64,000 nt of DNA from Limimaricola sp. G21655-S1 (lineage in GTDB: Bacteria > Pseudomonadota > Alphaproteobacteria > Rhodobacterales > Rhodobacteraceae), in the NCBI RefSeq assembly GCF_027213785.1, contig NZ_JAPWGO010000004.1, positions 1 to 64,000 on the forward strand, read 5' to 3'. This document shows, in pieces, positions 8,956-17,874 of this stretch. Under the pieces are notes generated by a model, which saw only the letters and a list, made by a program, of their open reading frames with translations, ran no database searches and was not told the origin of the DNA. The position numbers and the translations under genes were made by a program. Position 1 is the first letter of the stretch; each line of letters opens with the position of its first letter.

Positions 8956-10124
8956 AGCAGGAGCTGACCTACTGTCTCAATATCCATCCGACCGAGACCT
9001 GGGAGGAGGTGCGCGCGGCCTTGCTCGGACCCGTTCTGCAGGTGCGCGACGGGATCGCGGGGAATGGGGATTTCCCGGTGGGCCTACGTTTTTCCGGGCA
9101 GGCGTTGCACGACCTGCGTGCCACCGAGGCACGCGAAGACCTCAAGACCATCCTCAAACGCGAGCGGTTGCGGGCCGTCACCGTGAACGGCTTTCCCTAT
9201 GGCCGTTTTCACGGCACCCGCGTGAAGGAAGACGTCTATCGTCCGGATTGGCGCGAAGAGGAGCGGTTGGCCTATACCTGCGAGCTGGCCGATCTCATGG
9301 CCGAGATCGCGCCTATCGAGCCGCTGGTGAGCCTGAGCACCGTGCCGGGTTGTCTGCGCGCACTGTCGGTGGGGCAGGAGGGCGCGGTCGCGGACAACTA
9401 CCTGCGCGCAGTGGCGCATATGGTGGATCTGGAACGGCGGACCGGTGTCCGGGTGGCGCTGGCGATCGAACCGGAACCGGCCTGCATGTTCGAGACGATC
9501 GAGGAAACCGCAGCCTTCTTCCGCGACCACCTGTTGTCGGACTCGGCGGCCGAGCGGCTGGCGGAAATGACCGATCTCGGGCGCGATGCGGCACGCGCGG
9601 CGCTGCCCCGCTATATCGGGCTGTGCTACGACGTCTGCCACGCCGCCGTGGAGTTCGAGGATCCGGCCGGAAGCCTCGAGATGCTGCGGCAGGCTGGCGT
9701 GCCGGTGCACAAGCTGCAGCTCAGCGCGGCGCTTCGGGTGGCCGAGGTAACCCCGCAGGCGCGTGAGGCCCTGTCGAGTTTCGCCGAGCCCACCTACCTG
9801 CACCAGGTGGTCAGCCGTCGTGGCGACGGCCCGCTTGAGCGTTTGACGGATCTGCCTGAGGCCCTGGCGCGCGGCGCCGAGGCGGATGGCGAGGAATGGC
9901 GCGTGCATTTCCACGTCCCGATCTTTCTCAAGGATCTCGGGGCCTTCGAGAGCACGCGCGATTTCCTCGATGAGATCCTGCGACTGCATCGCCAGCAGCC
10001 GATCTCGCCGCATCTGGAGGTCGAGACCTATACTTGGAACGTGCTGCCCGAGCGGTTGCGAAGCGAGCGCATGGAGGAGGCTGTGCTGCGCGAGCTGCGC
10101 TGGGTATCGGAGCGGCTGGCATGA
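8952..10124 (+). CDS. eboE: EboE, TIM-barrel metabolite traffic protein
   Basis: A 390-residue protein matching the EboE family, a xylose-isomerase-like TIM barrel. It starts MKQELTYCLNIHPTETW, as typical. Likely metal ligands are in VALAIEPEPACMFE, GLCYDVCHAAVEFED, WRVHFHVPIF and HLEVETYTW, which follow the Glu/Asp-His/His/Glu pattern of these isomerases. The reaction is not known; in cyanobacteria the ebo genes are needed to move a scytonemin precursor out of the cytoplasm. The start overlaps the eboD stop and its own stop overlaps eboC (both ATGA), so eboD-eboE-eboC form a coupled unit. Confidence 0.88.
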   Translation: MKQELTYCLNIHPTETWEEVRAALLGPVLQVRDGIAGNGDFPVGLRFSGQALHDLRATEAREDLKTILKRERLRAVTVNGFPYGRFHGTRVKEDVYRPDWREEERLAYTCELADLMAEIAPIEPLVSLSTVPGCLRALSVGQEGAVADNYLRAVAHMVDLERRTGVRVALAIEPEPACMFETIEETAAFFRDHLLSDSAAERLAEMTDLGRDAARAALPRYIGLCYDVCHAAVEFEDPAGSLEMLRQAGVPVHKLQLSAALRVAEVTPQAREALSSFAEPTYLHQVVSRRGDGPLERLTDLPEALARGAEADGEEWRVHFHVPIFLKDLGAFESTRDFLDEILRLHRQQPISPHLEVETYTWNVLPERLRSERMEEAVLRELRWVSERLA

Positions 10125-10972
10125 CGCGCGTCGCGACCATCCTGCGGCTCGGCCGGGTTTCGAACCTGCCGACCGTCTGGACGAACGCGCTTGCCGCCGC
10201 GGTGTTGGCTGCCGGGGCGACGCTGCCCGGTAGGACCGTTCTGGCCGCGGCGGCGATCCTCAGCCTGTTCTATATCGGCGGCATGTGGCTGAACGACGCC
10301 TTCGATGCCGAGATCGATGCAAGGGAACGCAGCACACGGCCCATCCCCGCGGGCGAGATCGGGCGGGTGGCGGTCTTTGCCGTCGGAGGCGCGCTGCTGG
10401 CAATTGGGATCGTCGGCGGCTTTGGCTTCGGCCCCGCTGCAGGAGCGGCGGCGTTGGCACTCGCGGCGACGGTGCTGCTCTATGACTGGCTGCACAAGCG
10501 GACGGTGTCGAGCCCGGTCATCATGGGGGCGACGCGCTTCTTGTGCTATGTCTTCGCCGCCTTGGCGCTCGGGGCGCTGCCTTGGCTGGTGCTGGTCGCG
10601 GCGTTCGGTCTCTTTGCCTATGTGGTCGGCCTGACCTATGCGGCGAAGCAGGAGGCCTATGACAGGCTCGACCGGGCTTGGCCCCTGGCCGTGCTGGCAT
10701 TTCCACTGCTGGTGGCGCTGGTTCTGGCTTGGGGCAATGCGTTGGCGCTGGCGATCTGCCTCAGCCTCGCGGCGCTGATGGCTGTGGCGCTCCGCCGCCT
10801 GTTCCGCAGCGACAAGGGCGACGTGCCGAAGGCGGTCGTGACGCTGATCGCCGGCATGTCGCTCTATGATGCGGCGCTGCTGGCAGCGGTCGGCGCGCCG
10901 GGACTTGCGATCCTGGCAGTGGCGGGGTGCGGGCTGACCCTGCTGCTTCAAAGGGTCGTGCCCGGCACCTGA
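10121..10972 (+). CDS. eboC: EboC, UbiA-type prenyltransferase
   Basis: A 283-residue integral membrane prenyltransferase of the UbiA superfamily with about eight hydrophobic segments. The first Asp-rich motif is present as MWLNDAFDAEIDARERSTRPIPAG (NDxxDxxxD, magnesium-diphosphate binding); the second region reads YAAKQEAYDRLDRAWP. The enzyme would attach a prenyl chain to a small acceptor at the inner membrane. In the ebo cluster the acceptor is presumed to come from EboD, which is inference. The start at 10121 overlaps the eboE stop. The gene ends five bases from the convergent eboF, leaving no room for a separate terminator. Confidence 0.9.
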   Translation: MTRVATILRLGRVSNLPTVWTNALAAAVLAAGATLPGRTVLAAAAILSLFYIGGMWLNDAFDAEIDARERSTRPIPAGEIGRVAVFAVGGALLAIGIVGGFGFGPAAGAAALALAATVLLYDWLHKRTVSSPVIMGATRFLCYVFAALALGALPWLVLVAAFGLFAYVVGLTYAAKQEAYDRLDRAWPLAVLAFPLLVALVLAWGNALALAICLSLAALMAVALRRLFRSDKGDVPKAVVTLIAGMSLYDAALLAAVGAPGLAILAVAGCGLTLLLQRVVPGT

Positions 10973-10977
10973 GATCC

Positions 10978-12363
10978 TCAGTCGAAGACATGTCGCAGGA
11001 CCAGCGATTTGAAATCGGTGGCCGCGACCCGCCCATCGGGTAGCGCGCCCGGCTCCGAGGAAATCACCAGCGGCCCTTCATCGGGATTGTCCGTGATCCG
11101 TCCATGCGTGCCCTTCACGAGATGCGTGGCCGATGGCGAGATGATGTCCAGGAGCTGCCGGAAGCCCGCCTTGCGCTTTGCCAGCTTCATTGCCGCTGTG
11201 AGCCGGGGGTGGCGGATCTCGGGATCGACGAAGAGCTCGACCGGATCGTAGCCCGGTTTGCGATGGATATCGACGGTGCGGGCGAAATCTGGCGCCCTGT
11301 CCGGGTCGAGCCAGTAGTAATAGCTGAACCAGCGATCCGGCTTCGAGACCGCGACCAACTCACCCGAGCGGGGGTGGTCCAGCCCATGCGCGCGCTTGCC
11401 CTCGGCGTCCCAGATCTGCTCGACCCCGTCCAGGCCCTCGATCAATGCCCTCACCTCTCGAATGCGCGCGGCATCCTCTACATGAACATGGGCGATCTGG
11501 TGGTCGGCCATGGCGAAGGCGGTACTCGCGCCGCAATCGAGGGTCTCGCGGCCATGCTCCTCGCGGCGGACCGCAAGAAGGCCGGCCTCTCGCAGGGCGC
11601 GGTTGATATGGACCGCATCCGTGGCTTTCGTGATTCCGTATTCCGACACGACGATGATACGCCGCCCGGTCCGGTCGGCCTCCTCGATCAACTCGCCGCA
11701 CAGCGCGTCGACCTCGCGCAGATCGGCCCGAAGACGCGGGTGGTCCAGATCCGGGCCGAGCCGCTGCAGATTGTAGTCGAGATGCGGCAGATAGGTCAGG
11801 GTCAAGGTCGGGTCCCGGGTCTGCATCACGTGCAGCGTCGCCTTGGCAATCCACTCCGAAGAGCTGATGTCCGCCAGAGGGCCCCAGAACTTGAACAGGG
11901 GAAACGGCCCCAGCGCCGCATCCAGCTCGTCATGCAGTTCCGGGGGGAAGGCGTAGTGATCCGGTATCTTGCGGCCGTCCGCCGGATACATCGGCCGCGG
12001 TGTCGCCGACCAGTCGGCGCTGGAGTACATGTTGTACCACCAGAACATCTTGGCGCAGGTGAAATCAGGGTTCCTCTTGCGTCCAGCTTCCCAGACCTTC
12101 TCGCCTTCCACGAGATTGTTGGGCTGCCGCCAAAGCATGATTTCCCGCAGGTCGCGGAAGTACCAGCCATTCGCCACCACACCGTGATCGGACGGCATGA
12201 GCCCGGTGAGAAGCGTCGCCTGTGCCGTGCATGTGACTGCGGGCGTCACCGTGTCGAGCGGTCGCAAGGCGCCCCGCTCGGCCAGCTTCTTGAGGTGCGG
12301 CGTATCGCGTCCCACCAGATGCGGAGCGAGGCCGACAACGAGGATCACCAGCGTCTTTTTCAT
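10978..12363 (-). CDS. eboF: EboF-type phosphodiesterase / nucleotide pyrophosphatase
   Basis: A 461-residue protein of the alkaline-phosphatase superfamily, type I phosphodiesterase/nucleotide pyrophosphatase group. The likely nucleophile is a threonine in PAVTCTAQATLLTG (near residue 44). Metal-ligand regions are TYLPHLDYNLQRLGP, IVVSEYGITKATD and VKGTHGRITDN. In classical members the second motif reads SDHG; here it is SEYG, so one site differs. The N-terminus (MKKTLVILVVGLAPHLVG) is a beta strand with a metal site rather than a clear signal peptide. It lies within the ebo cluster but on the opposite strand, convergent with eboC and divergent from eboA across 82 bases. Confidence 0.82.
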   Translation of the reverse strand: MKKTLVILVVGLAPHLVGRDTPHLKKLAERGALRPLDTVTPAVTCTAQATLLTGLMPSDHGVVANGWYFRDLREIMLWRQPNNLVEGEKVWEAGRKRNPDFTCAKMFWWYNMYSSADWSATPRPMYPADGRKIPDHYAFPPELHDELDAALGPFPLFKFWGPLADISSSEWIAKATLHVMQTRDPTLTLTYLPHLDYNLQRLGPDLDHPRLRADLREVDALCGELIEEADRTGRRIIVVSEYGITKATDAVHINRALREAGLLAVRREEHGRETLDCGASTAFAMADHQIAHVHVEDAARIREVRALIEGLDGVEQIWDAEGKRAHGLDHPRSGELVAVSKPDRWFSYYYWLDPDRAPDFARTVDIHRKPGYDPVELFVDPEIRHPRLTAAMKLAKRKAGFRQLLDIISPSATHLVKGTHGRITDNPDEGPLVISSEPGALPDGRVAATDFKSLVLRHVFD

Positions 12364-12445
12364 GCGAGCACCATGCGGTGCCGGCTAAAACGTTGCAACA
12401 GTTCCGGCCTTCTATATCGTGAAAGGGTGGACTGGGAGGACGTTC

Positions 12446-13300
12446 ATGCCGACAGCGGATGCGGTCCTGAGGGACATCGTACTGGCACGCGCAGGAAGCG
12501 AAGCAGGCTGGGTCGAAGAGAACCTGGAAGCGCTTCGAAGGGGGGCGCCCGAGCGCGACCTGCACATTTTCCTGGGGCTGGCGCCCCGACGGCTGGGCAA
12601 GGCCGATCTGGTACCGACCGCCGCGGAGTGCGAGGCCGCCGAGGCAGCCCGGCCGGGCTGGCGGATCGATGGCTGGAGCCTCGACGGAGCCGCTCGCGTA
12701 CTCGCGCTATTGGTGCATGCGGGGCAGCGACCATTTGCCGACCGGTTCAAGGACCTGCGCCGGACTTCGGACGTGGCGGAGATGATCGCGCTCTATCGCG
12801 GCCTGCCGCTTTATCCGGAACCGGAAACGCTGCATTTCGAAGTGGGCGAAGGGCTGCGCTCGAACCTCAGGCCGGTCTTCGAGGCGATCGCCCATGACAA
12901 TCCCTTTCCCCGAGATCATTTCGACGAGCACCGTTGGAACCACATGATCCTCAAGGCGCTCTTCGTCGGCAGCCGGCTGGCACCGATTATCGGTCTGGAC
13001 GAACGCGCCAATCCCGAGCTAGCCCGAATCCTGCGCGAATACGCCCATGAACGCTGGGCGGCCGGCCGGACCGTCACGCCGGAGCTGTGGCGCTGCGTCG
13101 GGCCCTATGCACAGGACGAGGCGGCGCTTTCCGATCTGGAGCGTGCGCTCTCCGAGGGCGGGGCAGGTGCGTGCGGCGCCGCGCTGGCGCTCGCGGCCTC
13201 GCCCGCGCCCGAGGCGCGGCAGCTGCTGGAGGGCAGGGCCGAGGCCGAGGAGATCGCGGCCGGGCGCCTGGACTGGAACCGGCTGGAGGAGGCCGCCTGA
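12446..13300 (+). CDS. eboA: EboA domain protein
   Basis: A 284-residue protein of the EboA family, whose biochemical function is unknown. Family-typical stretches are the RGLPLYPEPETLHFEVGEG block, RSNLRPVFEAIAHDNPFPRDHFDEHRWN and MILKALFVGSRLAPIIGLDERAN. The C-terminus is alanine-rich. No signal peptide or membrane segment is seen. The ATG at 12446 follows GGAGG at 12435-12439; an in-frame ATG at 12419 lacks such a site. The gene overlaps eboB at TGATG/ATGT, so the two are probably translated together. Confidence 0.85.
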   Translation: MPTADAVLRDIVLARAGSEAGWVEENLEALRRGAPERDLHIFLGLAPRRLGKADLVPTAAECEAAEAARPGWRIDGWSLDGAARVLALLVHAGQRPFADRFKDLRRTSDVAEMIALYRGLPLYPEPETLHFEVGEGLRSNLRPVFEAIAHDNPFPRDHFDEHRWNHMILKALFVGSRLAPIIGLDERANPELARILREYAHERWAAGRTVTPELWRCVGPYAQDEAALSDLERALSEGGAGACGAALALAASPAPEARQLLEGRAEAEEIAAGRLDWNRLEEAA

Positions 13301-14220
13301 TGTATATCGACCCGCATGCCCATATGATCAGCCGCACCACCGATGATTACGAGGCGATGGCGGCGGCCGGCATCGTGGCGCTGATCGAGCCCGCCTTCTG
13401 GACCGGCCAGCCTCGTACCTTCGTCGGCACCTATGTCGACTACCTGTCGTCGATCGTCGGTTGGGAGCGGTTTCGCGCCGGGCAGTTCGGCATCCGCCAC
13501 TACTGCACCATCGGGCTCAATTCCAAGGAGGCCAACAACGAGGAGTTGGCGGAAGGCGTGATGGACTGGCTGCCGCGCTTCGCGCTCAAGGAAGGCGTCG
13601 TGGCCATCGGCGAGATCGGCTATGACGAGCAGACCCCGCTCGAGGACAAGTACTTCCGGGCGCAGCTCGAACTGGCCAAGGAATTGCACCTGCCCGTGAT
13701 GGTGCACACGCCGCATCGCGACAAGAAGCGCGGCACCTCCCGCTCGATGGACGTCATCGAGGAGCATGGCCTCGATCCCTCGATGGTGGTGATCGACCAC
13801 AACAACGAGGAGACCGTGGCCGAAACCCTGCAGCGCGGCTACTGGGCCGGCTTCTCGATCTATCCCTCGACCAAGATGGGCAACCGTCGGATGGTGGAGT
13901 TGCTGAAGCAATATGGCGGCGAGCGGATCATCGTCGACAGCGCCTGCGATTGGGGGATCTCCGACCCGCTCGGCGTACCGAAGACCGCGCAGCTGGCATT
14001 GCAAAGCGGTATCCCCGAAGAGACCGTGCGCAAGGTCTGCTACGGCAACGCGCTCGCTGCCTATGGGCAGAGCGGGCAGATGCACGAGGATGACTGGCTC
14101 GACCCGCCGCAGATCGACCAGCGCACCCTGTTCAACGACAACTCGATTCTCAGAGGCGGGCGCGAGCCGGTTATCGGGGATACGGCCGGGACGCGACGGG
14201 GCGGCCTGATCATCGAGTAA
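13300..14220 (+). CDS. eboB: EboB, TatD-family metal-dependent hydrolase
   Basis: A 306-residue TatD-like amidohydrolase. The metal-binding sequence order is clear: MYIDPHAHMISRT (HxH), VAIGEIGYDEQTP (Glu), MVHTPHRDKKRG (His), VVIDHNNEETV (His) and IVDSACDWGISDP (Asp). TatD relatives are nucleases or amidohydrolases; the substrate of the Ebo version is unknown. The start overlaps the eboA stop, which fixes the ATG at 13300 although the frame stays open further upstream. It ends 33 bases from the convergent DsbA-type gene. All six ebo families are present in this window. Confidence 0.9.
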   Translation: MYIDPHAHMISRTTDDYEAMAAAGIVALIEPAFWTGQPRTFVGTYVDYLSSIVGWERFRAGQFGIRHYCTIGLNSKEANNEELAEGVMDWLPRFALKEGVVAIGEIGYDEQTPLEDKYFRAQLELAKELHLPVMVHTPHRDKKRGTSRSMDVIEEHGLDPSMVVIDHNNEETVAETLQRGYWAGFSIYPSTKMGNRRMVELLKQYGGERIIVDSACDWGISDPLGVPKTAQLALQSGIPEETVRKVCYGNALAAYGQSGQMHEDDWLDPPQIDQRTLFNDNSILRGGREPVIGDTAGTRRGGLIIE

Positions 14221-14252
14221 GGCACTCAGACGCTTTCGCGCCTGGTCCGGGC

Positions 14253-14900
14253 TCAGCCGCGCATTCCGGCCAGTTGCTCCAAGATGCGGGTATAGTTTTC
14301 GACCCCTTGGGCGCCGGTCACGAGATGGCGCCGGTCGAAGATCATTGCCGGCACGCCACGGATGCCTTGGCGCAGCCAATGCGTTTCCGCCGCGCGTACT
14401 TCGCCTGCGAAGCGCTGCTCATTCAGTACGGTGAGCACCTCCGTGCGATCGAGACCGATCTCCGCGGCGATATCAGCCAGAACGGTCCGATCGGAAAGAT
14501 CGCGCCGATGGGTGAAATGGGCCGCAAAAAGCGCCTGCTTCAGATCATGCATGCGACCTTGGCTTTCGGCCCAGTGCAGCAGCTGGTGAACATCGAACGT
14601 GTTGTGCATCCGCATATCCTCGGACCAGCGGAACTCGAAACCGAGTTCGGCGCCAAGATCGGCCATGCGGATACGACTCTCTTCCGATTGCTCCGGCGTG
14701 CTGCCGTATTTCTCCATGATGTGCTCGCGCATGTTCTGGCCCTCGGCCGCCATGTCGGGATTGAGCTCGAACGGGTGCCAGTGAATCTCATGCGCCGTAC
14801 CGGTCGCCTCGAGGGCACGTGCCAATTGGCGGTAGCCGATGACGCACCAAGGGCAGACCACGTCGGAGACGATATCGATACGGAGCGGTTGGGTGGGCAT
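14253..14900 (-). CDS. DsbA-family oxidoreductase, FrnE-like
   Basis: A 215-residue thioredoxin-fold protein of the DsbA/FrnE group. The redox motif CPWC lies near residue 17 (DVVCPWCVIGYRQLARAL), followed by an all-alpha insertion and the cis-proline strand IRGVPAMIFDRRHLVTGAQ. FrnE-like proteins are usually cytoplasmic dithiol oxidoreductases; no signal peptide is seen here. The ATG at 14900 follows AAGGA at a good spacing and removes an 18-residue upstream extension that does not fit the family. It is transcribed toward eboB. A link to the ebo genes is possible but not shown by sequence. Confidence 0.87.
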   Translation of the reverse strand: MPTQPLRIDIVSDVVCPWCVIGYRQLARALEATGTAHEIHWHPFELNPDMAAEGQNMREHIMEKYGSTPEQSEESRIRMADLGAELGFEFRWSEDMRMHNTFDVHQLLHWAESQGRMHDLKQALFAAHFTHRRDLSDRTVLADIAAEIGLDRTEVLTVLNEQRFAGEVRAAETHWLRQGIRGVPAMIFDRRHLVTGAQGVENYTRILEQLAGMRG

Positions 14901-15303
14901 GTCAGATCCTTGATGGTGTAGCCAGCGATGGGCCGCGGAGAGCAAGCGGCGCATAGTCGGGGGGAATGGGTCGAAATCGGCAGTGCCGACGCTGTCACTT
15001 GCGCAGATGGCAACCTCACGCCCCGCTGCAAGAGCGTAGTTGAGCGATCACTCGATATTGAGGCTTGCCGAGCCTCTGTAGAGAAGCTCGCTTGCCTGCC
15101 TCGATGACACCGCAACGTTTCCCTCCAGTGGTGATCGCGTCGCGCATGGGCATTTCCGCGACAAACGCTGGCAGGGCTCATCGTTGTGCAGGATGCGTCA
15201 ACTTTCCGCCCCATTGTTCATTGCATGTGAACCGTCAAGTCGACCGCAATCCGGTCGAGCCAATTCGCAATCATCCTGCCCTGATCCGAGGAGCGTTGGT
15301 CAC
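14901..15303. other. Divergent intergenic region, 403 bp
   Basis: No protein or RNA gene is recognised. The region should hold the promoters of the DsbA-like gene and the GGDEF-EAL gene. It contains a 6-bp hairpin at 15060-15076 (GAGGCT / AGCCTC) and a stronger inverted repeat nearer the GGDEF-EAL start, listed separately. Confidence 0.5.
15240..15258. repeat. Inverted repeat upstream of GGDEF-EAL gene
   Basis: TCGACCG, spacer CAATC, CGGTCGA: a perfect 7-bp inverted repeat ending 45 bases before the ATG at 15304. It could be an operator or a leader hairpin; no regulator is assigned. Confidence 0.4.
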
Positions 15304-17874
15304 ATGGCATTCGATTTTCCCGCCTTCTCGCGCTCGCTGCGGTTCAAGGTCCTCGCAGCCCTGATGCTCGGACTCGGTCTGTCGTTCAGCCTGATGATCC
15401 TGCATCTGAGTTCGTCCAAGCTCGGCGCGCTCGTCGAGCTTGCCGAGGCCGCGAGCCGCAACCAGACGATGCTGGCGGCGGGGCAGGCGCGGGCAGGCAT
15501 CGAGGCCGGGGACGAGAGCTATCTCGAAAACATCTATTCGGATCTCGTCTTCGGGCAGAGCGACGAGACGCATGAGGCGGCCCGGATCAGGATGCTGCGC
15601 GTGTCCGAAACCGGCGGTCGTGGCCTGCCGAGCTACGAGATGGCGAACGGGCCGCAGGTCGCGACCCAGCAACTCGACGACATGGCGCTCACCGCGATGG
15701 AGCAGGGCGAGGTGCAGGAGGGGCGGCAGGGCGATCTCCTGCTCGTTTCGGCGCCGGTGCGTGACCAGAGCGGCCGCGACGTGATCGGCGCCATCAGCAT
15801 CGCCTGGGATCACTGGCACCTGCGCGCGGGCGTGATGACCTCCACCTTGCGCTCGGCGATGATCGGCTTTGCCGCCGCGCTGGCGGTGATGCTGCTTACC
15901 GGTCTGGCCATGCAGCGGCTGGTGCTGCGTCCGATCGGCTCGCTGGCTCGGGCGGTGGAGCGGATTCAGGCGACCGGCAACCTCTCGCGAATGCCCCGCG
16001 CCGTGCTCGAGCGCCGCGACGAGATCGGCAGTCTCGCGAACCGGTTCCAGGCGCTTCTCGCGCAGTCCAACGCGCAGATCATGACCCGCCGAAATCAGCT
16101 CGACGCCGCATTGGAAAGCATGGCGCAGGGGCTGTGCCTGTTCGACGGCGCGCATCGGCTGGTGATGAGCAACCGGCGGGTCGAGGAAATCTACGGGCTG
16201 CCCACGGGTGCCCTGACCGAAGGCATGCATATCAGCGAGGTGCTGCAGGCGTGCCGGGATGCGGGCAACTACTCGGACCAGCGGATCAAGGAGATCGAGA
16301 AGACCCTGACCCGGGCGAACCGGACTCCGCGACCGCTGCATTCGCTCGAATCCCTCACGGGTGGGCGGGTCATCTCGGTCGTGCGGGTGCCGATGCCGGA
16401 GGGGGGCTGGGTGGCCACCTTCGAGGATGTCACCGAGCGCAAGCGTACCGAGGCCAAGATCGAGCACATGGCGATGCATGACAACCTGACCGGCCTGCCC
16501 AACCGGCTCAGCTTCCGCCAGAAACTTGAAGAGGCGCTGCTGCAGGCGCCGCGTGGTCAGCAGCTTGCGGTACTCTGCCTCGACCTCGACCACTTCAAGG
16601 CCGTCAACGACACGCTGGGCCACCCGGTGGGCGACGCGCTGCTCAAGCAGGTCGGCAAACGGCTGCAGGGCGCCCTGCGCCAGTCCAGCGTGGTGGCGCG
16701 GCTCAGCGGCGACGAGTTCGCGATCATCGAAAAGAACGTCGCCTCGGTCGAGGAGACCGGCCAGCTCGCCGACCGTCTCGTCCACGCGCTGAGTGAGCCC
16801 TACGAGATCGACGGGCACCAGATCGTCATCGGCAGCTGCATCGGCATCGCTCTCGCGCCCTCGGATGGCCGCAGCGCCGACAAGCTGGTGAAGGCTGCCG
16901 ATCTTGCGCTCTACCGCGCCAAGTCCGAGGGCCGCGGCACCTACCGCTTCTTCGAGAAGGCGATGGATGCGCGGATGCAGGAGCGGCGCGCCCTCGAGCT
17001 GGATCTGCGGGCGGCCTTCGCGAAGAACGAGCTGGAGCTTCACTACCAGCCGATCATCAACCTCGAGACCGGCAAGGTCAGCTGCTTCGAGGCGCTGCTG
17101 CGCTGGCGTCACGAAACCCGGGGCGCGGTATCCCCGGGCGAGTTCGTGCCGCTGGCCGAGGAGATCGGGCTGATCACCCAGCTCGGCGCTTGGGTGCTGC
17201 ACGAGGCCTGCCGAATGGCGGCGCAGTGGCCCGACGGGGTGCGCGTCGCGGTCAACCTGTCGCCGGTGCAGTTCCGGTCGATGGCGCTCATCTCCGAAGT
17301 GGAGGCCGCGCTCAAGGCCTCCGGGCTTGCGCCCGAGCGGCTGGAACTGGAGATCACCGAAACGGTGCTGCTGCGCCATACCGAGCTGACGCTGTCGATC
17401 CTGAAGCGGCTGCGCGCGATCGGTGTCCGGATCTCGATGGATGATTTCGGCACCGGCTACAGCTCGCTCAGCTACCTGCGCACCTTCCCCTTCGACAAGA
17501 TCAAGATCGACCGTTCCTTCATCAAGGACGTGGTGCATCACGACGATGCCGAGGCCATCGTGCGGGCGATCTCCAGCATGGGGGCAAGCCTCGGCATGGC
17601 CACGACCGCCGAGGGCGTGGAGACGCTGGACCAACTCAAGAAGCTGCGCCGCGAGGGCTGCACCGAGGTGCAGGGCTATTACTTCAGCCCCGCGGTCCAC
17701 ACGGACGAGGTCTTGGCGCTGCTTGGCCGGATCGGGTCGTCGGCCTGGCCGCTCCCTTCGGCCTCAATCGACCAAGTAGCCGTTGCCTCCGCGCCGGTCT
17801 CTTCCTATTCCTTGGCCGCGGCCGAAAATGTCTCGGTCACCGAAAGGTCGAAGTTTCATCATGCGATACCGTGA
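15304..17874 (+). CDS. Membrane GGDEF-EAL protein (cyclic-di-GMP turnover)
   Basis: An 856-residue inner-membrane signalling protein. Order: TM helix ~13-34, periplasmic region to ~184, TM helix ~185-206, HAMP ~206-258, PAS-like ~265-375, GGDEF ~385-545, EAL ~560-800. The cyclase motif reads LSGDEFAIIE (SGDEF instead of GGDEF), which can still be active. The EAL domain keeps EALLRW, DDFGTGYSS, KIDRSFI and TAEGVET, so phosphodiesterase activity is likely. It would adjust cyclic-di-GMP in response to a periplasmic or redox cue. The ATG at 15304 follows GAGGAG; a longer frame from 15184 lacks family sequence. Its last 14 bases overlap a PilZ gene. Confidence 0.9.
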   Translation: MAFDFPAFSRSLRFKVLAALMLGLGLSFSLMILHLSSSKLGALVELAEAASRNQTMLAAGQARAGIEAGDESYLENIYSDLVFGQSDETHEAARIRMLRVSETGGRGLPSYEMANGPQVATQQLDDMALTAMEQGEVQEGRQGDLLLVSAPVRDQSGRDVIGAISIAWDHWHLRAGVMTSTLRSAMIGFAAALAVMLLTGLAMQRLVLRPIGSLARAVERIQATGNLSRMPRAVLERRDEIGSLANRFQALLAQSNAQIMTRRNQLDAALESMAQGLCLFDGAHRLVMSNRRVEEIYGLPTGALTEGMHISEVLQACRDAGNYSDQRIKEIEKTLTRANRTPRPLHSLESLTGGRVISVVRVPMPEGGWVATFEDVTERKRTEAKIEHMAMHDNLTGLPNRLSFRQKLEEALLQAPRGQQLAVLCLDLDHFKAVNDTLGHPVGDALLKQVGKRLQGALRQSSVVARLSGDEFAIIEKNVASVEETGQLADRLVHALSEPYEIDGHQIVIGSCIGIALAPSDGRSADKLVKAADLALYRAKSEGRGTYRFFEKAMDARMQERRALELDLRAAFAKNELELHYQPIINLETGKVSCFEALLRWRHETRGAVSPGEFVPLAEEIGLITQLGAWVLHEACRMAAQWPDGVRVAVNLSPVQFRSMALISEVEAALKASGLAPERLELEITETVLLRHTELTLSILKRLRAIGVRISMDDFGTGYSSLSYLRTFPFDKIKIDRSFIKDVVHHDDAEAIVRAISSMGASLGMATTAEGVETLDQLKKLRREGCTEVQGYYFSPAVHTDEVLALLGRIGSSAWPLPSASIDQVAVASAPVSSYSLAAAENVSVTERSKFHHAIP

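Noticed and set aside
15271-17700. Very long minus-strand open frame (809 codons) opposite the GGDEF-EAL gene
   Set aside because: It mirrors the plus-strand gene; its translation is His/Arg/Leu-rich with no family pattern, a common artefact in GC-rich coding DNA.
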